Below are positions 7,915 to 14,721 of a DNA stretch of 15,222 nt, piece after piece (position 1 is the first letter of the stretch; each line of letters starts with the position of its first letter). Source of the stretch: Akkermansiaceae bacterium UBA5688 (GTDB lineage Bacteria > Verrucomicrobiota > Verrucomicrobiia > Verrucomicrobiales > Akkermansiaceae); assembly GCA_002420315.1 (NCBI GenBank), contig DIHU01000163.1:1-15222 (forward strand), read 5' to 3'. Position numbers and translations under genes: made by a program. Under the pieces are notes generated by a model, which made no database searches, was not told the origin of the DNA, and saw only the letters and a list, made by a program, of their open reading frames with translations.

Positions 7915-9441
7915 CTACTCTGTTGTGAAACAACTTGCGGGTAATCCCTCGCCGTTCACAAGATTAGCTCCCAGCGGATTCGAAGCCCACGCATACCGGA
8001 CCTTGGTTGGATTTTTGATGGCATCATGCCAGATTGCGACTTTCTCCCCATCAATCTTGGCCTGAGCCCACTGCCACTTACCATCAACATCTGCGATCTC
8101 GAAACGTTGTAAATCTTTTCCGTCGCGCGTTTTTAATCCCGAAGAATGGTCAAACGAAACCACTATCTTGCCATCTTTCTTCTCCATTCCAGAGTAAAGT
8201 GGGCCAGAGATCACGACATCCTTCTTCCCATAATCCTGAACCAAGGCCCAGCGAGCGAGGCGCTCACCAACATCATGCTTATTCTTAGGATGAATATCCC
8301 GAGCATCGCCAATGTCGTTGATCACGGCCATTCCGCTCTTTGGAATAGATTTTAGCGCACGGCGCATTTCATCCTGAACGACCACCCAGTCGCTCTCAGT
8401 ACCAGCTTCTGTTGTTGGCTCACGGAAATTAGCTAACTGAACCCAATAAAAAGAAAGATCGTGTCCCCAGCGCTGGCGCCAGTCGTCCACCATACAGCCA
8501 AGAAGCTCTTCGTAGCTACGAGCAGTCCCAGCATTGGCATTGGACTCGCCCTGATACCATATCGCTCCCCGGTTTCCATAACCCACGATTGGAGCAATCA
8601 TACCATTATAGATAGTCGATGGCATCGATGGATTCTTACCCGGATCACTAACCTTGCGAGGACCACGTGGCTTACGCCCCTTCTTGTCCTTTTCCCATTG
8701 GGCTAGTTTCTCCTTAAATGTCTTTACCTGCTTTTTAAAATTTTCTTCCACTTTCTTCGAATCGTACCCAGCGAGTGCTTTCGCTTTCATTTCGAGAAGC
8801 TTCATTCCGGCCGGTAATTCGCCCAGTGCTTCTTCACTCGTAAAAGCCTGAACCGGCTTCCCTCCCCAAGCGCACTCTATCACTCCTACCGGCACCCCTA
8901 GTTCCGCGCGAAGCTTCTTGGCAAAATAATAGCCAACCGCCGTAAATGATCCAGTATCCTGCGGTTGCGTTTTCTTCCAATTGCCTCGCCAATTTCGCTG
9001 TGGTCGATTTTCCGCAACATTCGCCGAAACAAAAACCCGCAATAGAGGATCATTAGCTTTAGCAACCTCCTCCTTAGCATTGGCGCTTCCTGAAACTCGC
9101 CACTCCATATTTGACTGTCCGGAAGCTAACCAGACCTCACCAACGAGAACATCCTTGATCACTTTCTTTGACCCGGCAGCTTCGACTACCAACTGACTTC
9201 CCTTAGCATTCACCTTAAGGCCCTTAAGATCGAATTTCCAATCTCCATTTTGATCCGCTCTTGTCCCATGGTCTTCTCCAGCAAAGGACAATTTCACCGG
9301 TGCATTCGGCTCGGTCCACCCCCAAATCGATGCAGTGGTATTGCGCTGCAACACCATCCCGTCCGAGAAAAAATTCGGCAGTTTCAATTCGGCCAAAGCA
9401 GGGAAGACCGTGAGAAGAAGGACTAGGTAAACTCGTTTCAT
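7915..9441 (-). CDS. Sialate O-acetylesterase-like SGNH hydrolase
   Basis: 508 residues from the ATG at 9439-9441, chosen because it has a good ribosome-binding site and begins directly with a signal peptide (MKRVYLVLLLTVFPALA). The protein matches secreted sialate O-acetylesterase-like enzymes: an N-terminal beta-sandwich (FFSDGMVLQRNTTASIWGW, then GDWKFDL), LASGQSNMEW with nucleophile Ser110, AWGGKPVQAF, AIWYQGESNA (GESN at 298-301), and a C-terminal D382-I-H384 catalytic block. The SGNH triad therefore appears intact. The family removes O-acetyl groups from sialic acids or from other acetylated glycans such as xylan, so the exact substrate is uncertain. A Lys/Glu-rich stretch at about 215-265 is a helical insertion between catalytic blocks. 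The gene lies upstream of the sialidase-like gene on the same strand and divergent from the GH20-like gene, suggesting action on one acetylated glycan. Confidence 0.92.
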   Translation of the reverse strand: MKRVYLVLLLTVFPALAELKLPNFFSDGMVLQRNTTASIWGWTEPNAPVKLSFAGEDHGTRADQNGDWKFDLKGLKVNAKGSQLVVEAAGSKKVIKDVLVGEVWLASGQSNMEWRVSGSANAKEEVAKANDPLLRVFVSANVAENRPQRNWRGNWKKTQPQDTGSFTAVGYYFAKKLRAELGVPVGVIECAWGGKPVQAFTSEEALGELPAGMKLLEMKAKALAGYDSKKVEENFKKQVKTFKEKLAQWEKDKKGRKPRGPRKVSDPGKNPSMPSTIYNGMIAPIVGYGNRGAIWYQGESNANAGTARSYEELLGCMVDDWRQRWGHDLSFYWVQLANFREPTTEAGTESDWVVVQDEMRRALKSIPKSGMAVINDIGDARDIHPKNKHDVGERLARWALVQDYGKKDVVISGPLYSGMEKKDGKIVVSFDHSSGLKTRDGKDLQRFEIADVDGKWQWAQAKIDGEKVAIWHDAIKNPTKVRYAWASNPLGANLVNGEGLPASCFTTE

Positions 9442-9449
9442 ATAAAAAT

Positions 9450-9454
9450 CCCTC
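9450..9454 (-). promoter_or_regulatory. Ribosome-binding site that fixes the esterase start
   Basis: GAGGG on the minus strand sits 8 bases before the ATG at 9439-9441. It is one of the few clear Shine-Dalgarno sites in the window. It supports this ATG over an in-frame ATG 27 codons upstream (9522), which would bury the signal peptide. Confidence 0.7.
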
Positions 9455-9496
9455 GATCTTACGGTCCAATTTGCTGCGGTCTTTCCAGATGTCGTC

Positions 9497-9525
9497 TTGC
9501 ACTGCATAAAAACGCGCTTCATCTT
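9497..9525 (+). promoter_or_regulatory. Possible leaderless promoter of the GH20-like gene
   Basis: TTGCAC (9497-9502, 5 of 6 to the -35 consensus), 17 bases, then CATCTT (9520-9525; a weak -10). The ATG follows after only 6 bases, which would place transcription start at the start codon. There is no Shine-Dalgarno sequence before this gene, as expected for a leaderless mRNA. The -10 match is poor, so chance is likely enough to keep confidence low. Confidence 0.2.
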
Positions 9526-9531
9526 CCCGAC

Positions 9532-11847
9532 ATGCGATTTTTCATCGTTTTTTCCACCCTAATAGCTCCACTTTTAAGTGCCGCCCTAGTTCCGATGCCG
9601 CGAGAGATCGATCTAGGTGAAGGGAAACTTGTCGTAGATGTTCAAACTGCAGTCATTGCTCCCGGCGATTTAGCCCCACAAGCCGAAGTTCTTACCGCTG
9701 CCCTACAAAAAACCACCGGTTATGTACATCGTTTTAGAACAATTAAACAAGTGGCCCGGTTTCGCTATAAACGCGCGATCAAACTTAGCTTAGGTAAGTT
9801 CGAAAAACCCGAGTTCTACCGCATCGAGATTACCCCGGAAGGTGCCACCATCCAGGGCAGTGATCTTGCCGGCCTTATGCATGGTATCCAGACCATGGCA
9901 CAGCTTCTCCCCATCAACGACAAACCACTACCAAGAGCACTCATCCCAGCCCAAATTATTCAAGACTGGCCGGAGAATCCACGCCGTATTTTTCATCTTG
10001 ATGTCAACGCCCACCTTTTCCCGACTGACAATCTTAAATCGCTTATCGATTGGCTCTCATTCCACAAGCTCAACGAACTACATCTACAACTAAACGGAGA
10101 TCACGGCTGGCGGATGGAGAGCCTAAGATTTCCCAAGCTCCATGAAACCGGAAGTATTAGAACATCAACTCCACCTTTCGGTGATCCCACCGGGAGCGAC
10201 TCGACTGAATATGCCGGCTACTATTCTCGCGAAAAAATTAAAGAACTAATTGCCCATGCCAATTCCAGGGCCATCACCGTGGTTCCAACCTTCACCTTCA
10301 CAACCGGAGCCACTTCCTTGATTGCCTCATATCCCGAACTTGGAGATTCTCCTCTCAAAGTCGCCAACACCTGGGAAGATCGAAAAATTGGTATTCTTCA
10401 AACCGATTCTACTCTCAGATTCCTTGATGAACTTTTAGCAGAAGTCGCCGAATTATTTCCTGCGGGAAATATTCGAATTCAGGGTAGCTCGTCAAAATTC
10501 CACGATTCTCTTGAAAAAATTATTGCGAGACATCGGAAGAAAATTCTCCTTTCCGACAACATCAAAACCACCGATTTCTCGGTCTACTCGCGGCGTAAAG
10601 AAGCTGAGCTCCTCCTTGCCACAAAGCTAGAGGCCGAAGAAGGATTTAACCCCGTCCACAAAGTATACCAATGGCAACCAGCACCACTTTCGCAAGCCAG
10701 CCTCCGCACGCGTTACGTTCACGAATTCGCCAAGCTCCAGTATCTCGTTTTCCCAAGAATCGCAGCCTTCGCTGAAGCCACCTGGTTGCCAGCCTCAAAC
10801 CTAAATTACGTAGAATTCCGAACACGCCTCGACTCCCTCGACAAGCGCTATCGGCTCGGTAAGGTCTACGCCTCCCTCGTTTACGACCCGCCCGCCAAAA
10901 AGGCGAGTTATGATAGCATCATAACTTCTTCGATCGAAGCCCGGGAAGGATACAGTCCGGAGCTCATTTTTGACGGAAAGCTCGATAGTTTCTTTTGGTC
11001 CCTCGGTGGCCTAAAAGACAATGATCACCTCACCGCGGAATTCCCATGGCCAGCGACTGGCGAGGTGACTGTAAACACCGGAAAAAACGGCATAACCGCC
11101 GGCATTCTCGAATCCGGTATCCTCGAACTTTCGAAAGATGGTAATACCTGGGGTAATCCTAAGGAATTATTCGAAGGCTCAGCCACCCTTCCAGTGCCGC
11201 AAGGAACTCGCTTTGTTCGAATACGCGCCACCGCCCCGCAAGACGAACCCCTAATTTTTAGCGAACTTCTTCTAACGCCTGCGCTACTTACTCCTGTCCA
11301 CCAAGAGAAGAGGGAGGTCGAACTTCGATTTAAGAAGAAGAAGATCGAGCTAACATTTAAAGCAGACTTCAGTAAAAATCCCGAGTTCCGTGACGAAGTC
11401 GAAATCGCCAGGAGGATCTTCTTCGAAAATTGGCTTCCGCTCGCTAAACGCATTGGCACCGCGGACTACCCTGACACCCCCCGCACTTTTGAAATCGAAT
11501 CTGGGGAGCCCGGGAATCTGACCGAGGCCCAAGTGAAAGATTGGGTTTTCAAACGCCTTATCCCACAACTTCAGAACTACCCGGCTAATCCACCCAATTG
11601 GATAGTCACCGGGATACAAGCCCGACTACGTGGAGACATCGCAAAAGATCCTGACAAGAGAAAATTTAAAGAGGGTGGTTCACAAACCGCCGCGTTCTTC
11701 GATTGGATCGCCAAAACACATCGGGAAGAATCTCTCATCGCAATCTCACAAGACTGTCGAAACGGCAGCTACCGTGAAACTCGCTGGAAGCTCTTTACAA
11801 GAAAAAGCCTCGCCGAGCTGGCGGCACTTTATCAGGCGGCACCATAG
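9532..11847 (+). CDS. GH20-like / F5/8C / BSP-domain exported protein, both active sites apparently lost
   Basis: 771 residues with a signal peptide to about 18. Residues about 19-142 form a GH20b-type N-domain. About 146-440 is a GH20 beta-hexosaminidase barrel (RRIFHLDVNAHLFP, SFHKLNELHLQLNGDHGWR, YYSREKIKELI, FPRIAAFAEATW). About 455-585 is an F5/8 type C (CBM32-like) domain (YSPELIFDGKLDSFFWS, LELSKDGNTW). About 605-768 is a basic-secretory-protein (BSP) peptidase-like domain (ARRIFFENWLPLAKR, GGSQTAAFFDWIAK, GSYRETRWKLFTRKSLAEL). The family IHIGGDE motif is IRIQGSS here (S319 and S320 for the catalytic Asp-Glu), PEIDMPGH is PTFTFTTG, and the NLWTE Trp and Glu are R392 and R394. In the BSP domain HExxH is K674-R-L-I-P678. 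The frame has no stop or shift, so I infer a pseudoenzyme, possibly glycan-binding, rather than a decaying gene. Consensus motifs are from memory. The gene is divergent from the sialate esterase gene. Confidence 0.88.
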   Translation: MRFFIVFSTLIAPLLSAALVPMPREIDLGEGKLVVDVQTAVIAPGDLAPQAEVLTAALQKTTGYVHRFRTIKQVARFRYKRAIKLSLGKFEKPEFYRIEITPEGATIQGSDLAGLMHGIQTMAQLLPINDKPLPRALIPAQIIQDWPENPRRIFHLDVNAHLFPTDNLKSLIDWLSFHKLNELHLQLNGDHGWRMESLRFPKLHETGSIRTSTPPFGDPTGSDSTEYAGYYSREKIKELIAHANSRAITVVPTFTFTTGATSLIASYPELGDSPLKVANTWEDRKIGILQTDSTLRFLDELLAEVAELFPAGNIRIQGSSSKFHDSLEKIIARHRKKILLSDNIKTTDFSVYSRRKEAELLLATKLEAEEGFNPVHKVYQWQPAPLSQASLRTRYVHEFAKLQYLVFPRIAAFAEATWLPASNLNYVEFRTRLDSLDKRYRLGKVYASLVYDPPAKKASYDSIITSSIEAREGYSPELIFDGKLDSFFWSLGGLKDNDHLTAEFPWPATGEVTVNTGKNGITAGILESGILELSKDGNTWGNPKELFEGSATLPVPQGTRFVRIRATAPQDEPLIFSELLLTPALLTPVHQEKREVELRFKKKKIELTFKADFSKNPEFRDEVEIARRIFFENWLPLAKRIGTADYPDTPRTFEIESGEPGNLTEAQVKDWVFKRLIPQLQNYPANPPNWIVTGIQARLRGDIAKDPDKRKFKEGGSQTAAFFDWIAKTHREESLIAISQDCRNGSYRETRWKLFTRKSLAELAALYQAAP

Positions 11848-11944
11848 AGGAATTTACGGTCCTCAGAAGCGCCCCCCTGAATCTTATATCCGTAAAGTAA
11901 ATCGGTAAAATTGTAAGCCTCGCTCGGACAAGACCTAGTCGTCA

Positions 11945-13375
11945 TTAAGCGTTGGGCAAGGTATGACCTTCACGATAATGTTCACGATCAAGTTTAGTCG
12001 CAGCAGCTCCAAACTCACCCGTAAACTTCTTCCCATCAGTAGTCAAAGGAGCCCCTAATCCAGGCTTGGTCGCACCGATACCATTAGCCTCAAAATGGGC
12101 CATCATGCGATCAACAGCATCAGTAATCTGAGCTTGCCCTTTTAAGGACGCCTTAATTTGCTCTGGCGGAAGTTCCTTCCCCAGAGATAACGCATGTGCC
12201 CCGATATGTGCGAGCGCAGCTGAATGGTGACCATTCTCAGCATTGTGAAGTGAATTCTGTTTTCCACTTAGGCAAGCGTCGAAGAAGTTGTGGATATGAT
12301 TCTGACCACCTTTAAATTCCTTAACCAATTTACCGTCCTTATCAACAATCTTGCAACTAGCTCCATGTCCTCCGAGGAGAGACCCTCCCTCATACTCAAT
12401 GACATTTCCAATCGTCACTCCGCGGTACTTTGGCATACCATTTTTCCAGTTGAGACCTTTTTTTGGCAACCCTCGCACTTCAAATAAAATCGGGGCCGGC
12501 TTCTGATCCACATAAAGGATTTGCGTATTCGCAGTATCGCCATCGTCATCGTAACCGTAACGACCACCGATACTCAAAATTGCTGGGGGAAGCTCCATTG
12601 GGTCACCCAGAGCCCAGCGGCACACATCAAGCTGATGTGGGCCCTGGTTGCCAAGATCTCCGTTGCCATACGGTGACTGCCAGTGCCAATCGTAATGAAA
12701 CTGTTTGCGGCGTATCGGTAGCACTTTCCGCGGTCCAGACCACAGATCGTAGTTTACCGTCTTCGGAGCCTCGACCGGAGCCTCGACCTTTCCGATCGAC
12801 TTACGCGGCTTGTAACAAAAGCCTCTGGCCAAGGTTAACTTGCCAAAGTTCCCCTCCTTCAACCAAGCAAAGGCCTCGGCCCAGCAGGTCTCCGACCGGC
12901 GCTGAAATCCGTGTTGAATTACCGTCCCATACTTCGCTTGTCCATCAGCCAACTTCTGACCTTCCCAGACGTTGTGAGAAACTGGCTTCTCCGTGTAAGC
13001 GTCTTTCCCATTTGCGGCTGCAGTCAATGCAATCACGGTGTGGGTATGGTTTGTCGTTGCAATACAAACCGCATCAACGTTCTTGTCCTCGCACACTTTC
13101 CGATAGTCTGAATAGGTCTTCAAACCCGTAATCTTATGGCGCTTTTCCATCTCCACCACCCGACGCTTTAGCTGATCAGAATCGATGTCGCACAAGCCAA
13201 CGAGACGAGCCTTTTTATGGGAAATCACCGCGTTGATATGGTTCGAGCCACGGCCTTTGACACCAATCACCACTACGCGAAGTTCGCCGTTAGAGCCTAC
13301 CGCTTTGGCGAAGGGAGAAAGAAGGGAATAAGTGCCCGCAAAGGCCGAAGATCTGAGAAGCTTACGACGATTCAT
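11945..13375 (-). CDS. Tat-exported Gfo/Idh/MocA family oxidoreductase
   Basis: 476 residues. The N-terminus MNRRKLLRSSAFAG has twin arginines (R3, R4) and a following hydrophobic stretch, consistent with Tat export of a folded, NAD(P)-loaded enzyme. A Rossmann dinucleotide-binding motif is at 36-43 (VIGVKGRG, the GxxGxG type), then VGLCDID at 59-65, CIATTNHTH at 104-112 and the family's EKP motif at 129-131. The C-terminal catalytic domain has GNGDLGNQGPHQLD at 237-250, the usual block with the catalytic His. This subgroup is strongly expanded in Planctomycetota and Verrucomicrobiota and oxidises or reduces sugars or inositols; the substrate cannot be read from the sequence. It starts 42 bases after the stop of the propeller gene and is probably co-transcribed with it. 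The ATG at 13375 has no clear Shine-Dalgarno. Confidence 0.94.
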   Translation of the reverse strand: MNRRKLLRSSAFAGTYSLLSPFAKAVGSNGELRVVVIGVKGRGSNHINAVISHKKARLVGLCDIDSDQLKRRVVEMEKRHKITGLKTYSDYRKVCEDKNVDAVCIATTNHTHTVIALTAAANGKDAYTEKPVSHNVWEGQKLADGQAKYGTVIQHGFQRRSETCWAEAFAWLKEGNFGKLTLARGFCYKPRKSIGKVEAPVEAPKTVNYDLWSGPRKVLPIRRKQFHYDWHWQSPYGNGDLGNQGPHQLDVCRWALGDPMELPPAILSIGGRYGYDDDGDTANTQILYVDQKPAPILFEVRGLPKKGLNWKNGMPKYRGVTIGNVIEYEGGSLLGGHGASCKIVDKDGKLVKEFKGGQNHIHNFFDACLSGKQNSLHNAENGHHSAALAHIGAHALSLGKELPPEQIKASLKGQAQITDAVDRMMAHFEANGIGATKPGLGAPLTTDGKKFTGEFGAAATKLDREHYREGHTLPNA

Positions 13376-13417
13376 AATTTGGCATACAACTACGAAGACA
13401 AAGAGGTCAGCTTGTCA

Positions 13418-14593
13418 TCATTTTGGCGCTGCACTGGTTTTGTTCCAATAGATAACAACATTCTTTGTCGCCCGCCCCGCAGCGACCAAATCAAGGTCAC
13501 CATCTCCGTCAAGGTCGGCTGCCTTCATGTCCTCGCAAGCCATCGTATTATCATCAATCACAGCATGCTGTTTCCACTCGCTACCATCCTTATTGGTCGG
13601 CACATAGAGACGAATTCCGACTTTCTTGTCTTCCCCCGTTTTTTGACGCCAGCCTGCCGCCACCTGATCATAGCCAAGGCCCAAAAAATCTCCTGTTACC
13701 AAGGCATGTCCCTGGCTCAAGCCATCATCAATCACAACCCGATTTTGTGACCAAAGCCCACTCTTAGCCTCGGGATTGATCACCACTTCGTTTCCGTGTA
13801 TCGGCTCAATAGAGGTAATGAACCGGTTCCCATTCGGAAGCTTGCCAAGCCGCACTTCACCCGCGCCTTTCTCGGTCATCTGGCGCGCGGTCCACTGATT
13901 TTTCCCTCCCGGATAAAGTAAATGTACTCCTTCTTTGCATGCCACCAGAATACTCTCATTTTCCGAACGATCCCACCTAACTGGATCAAAGTTGTGTGCC
14001 AAATGAAACCCCTTGTGAATGAGAAAAGTCTTCCAGTCTTTCTCCGGACGATACCCTAAAAAATTAATCCCTTCGCCTTCTCCACTCACATTCCCGGGAC
14101 CATGCAATGGCAACACCGCGAGGAAATTTTTACCCCCCTTTTCTCCGACCCAATGCATCCGGTGAACCGTCGGCTCACGATGCAATTCCGTTACACCTCG
14201 CTTCGCAAAACAATCCGCCGACCCATTGAGCGAGAACACGGCGCCACTCGTTTTGGTATCGCCCGGATTCCATTCCGCGCCCACCGCAATCTCCGCCTTG
14301 TTGTCGCCATCCAAATCCTTCGCACAAAGGCAGACATGATCTTTCTTCGTCAGTTTCCCCGTAAGCTCACGCATCTCCCAATTAGGACTCCGGTATGCAA
14401 CCGTCCGATCCGAGTCAGCCAACAAAATATCCACCTTCCCATCTCCATCAAGATCCGCCACCGCCAGTCCATAACCCACCATGATCTTATCATCAATCAC
14501 CTGCGCTTCAAAAGCTGCTTCCGGCAAAGCAAATCCCGAAAGGACCAAACCTGCTGATAACGATGCGACTTTTATCATCGCTCCATTTATCAT
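13418..14593 (-). CDS. Exported FG-GAP/VCBS propeller protein, aldos-2-ulose dehydratase-like
   Basis: 391 residues with a signal peptide to about 24. Calcium-binding FG-GAP loops are seen at 47-55 (DLDGDGKVD), 93-101 (DLDGDNKAE) and 360-368 (DLDGDGDLD), with a degenerate one at 302-310 (DFLGLGYDQ), indicating an integrin-like beta-propeller. The middle part, with HRMHWVGEKGG near 144, HLAHNFDPV near 197, GAGEVRLG at 243-250 and IEPIHGNEVVI at 262-272, resembles as I recall it the propeller domain of aldos-2-ulose dehydratase (ascopyrone synthase)-like proteins, an assignment made from memory. The cupin domains of the fungal enzyme are absent. A role in dehydrating an oxidised sugar is therefore possible but unproven; a non-catalytic binding propeller is the alternative. 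Start: the ATG at 14593 is used; ATG 14578 (Met6) is also possible and leaves the signal peptide intact. Confidence 0.85.
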   Translation of the reverse strand: MINGAMIKVASLSAGLVLSGFALPEAAFEAQVIDDKIMVGYGLAVADLDGDGKVDILLADSDRTVAYRSPNWEMRELTGKLTKKDHVCLCAKDLDGDNKAEIAVGAEWNPGDTKTSGAVFSLNGSADCFAKRGVTELHREPTVHRMHWVGEKGGKNFLAVLPLHGPGNVSGEGEGINFLGYRPEKDWKTFLIHKGFHLAHNFDPVRWDRSENESILVACKEGVHLLYPGGKNQWTARQMTEKGAGEVRLGKLPNGNRFITSIEPIHGNEVVINPEAKSGLWSQNRVVIDDGLSQGHALVTGDFLGLGYDQVAAGWRQKTGEDKKVGIRLYVPTNKDGSEWKQHAVIDDNTMACEDMKAADLDGDGDLDLVAAGRATKNVVIYWNKTSAAPK

Positions 14594-14650
14594 AATCCAC
14601 TTCGTATCTAAACGAATTTCGAGATCTCTCTATTTATTAACAAGATTTTA

Positions 14651-14682
14651 AGACAAAAAACCCGGCTAAAATTAGCCGGGTT
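14651..14682 (-). terminator. Intrinsic terminator of the Pro-Glu-Ala-rich repeat gene
   Basis: AACCCGGCTA (14659-14668) and TAGCCGGGTT (14673-14682) form a perfect 10-base-pair stem with a 4-base loop. Read on the minus strand the hairpin is followed by TTTTTTGTCTT (14660-14650). It lies 39 bases beyond the stop at 14722 and separates that gene from the propeller gene that starts at 14593. Confidence 0.88.
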
Positions 14683-14721
14683 GTCTAAAAGGAAACGAAT
14701 TAAATTCGAAAATCCCATTAA

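Noticed and set aside
9439..9522. An ATG at 9522 that would extend the esterase by 27 residues (it also begins MKRV).
   Set aside because: It would put the signal peptide inside the protein, and the downstream ATG has a GAGGG at 8 bases spacing. The MKRV likeness of the two starts appears accidental.
11853..11896. Inverted repeat TTTACGG/CCGTAAA between the GH20-like and oxidoreductase genes as a terminator.
   Set aside because: Only 7 base pairs with a 30-base loop and no U-tract on either strand.
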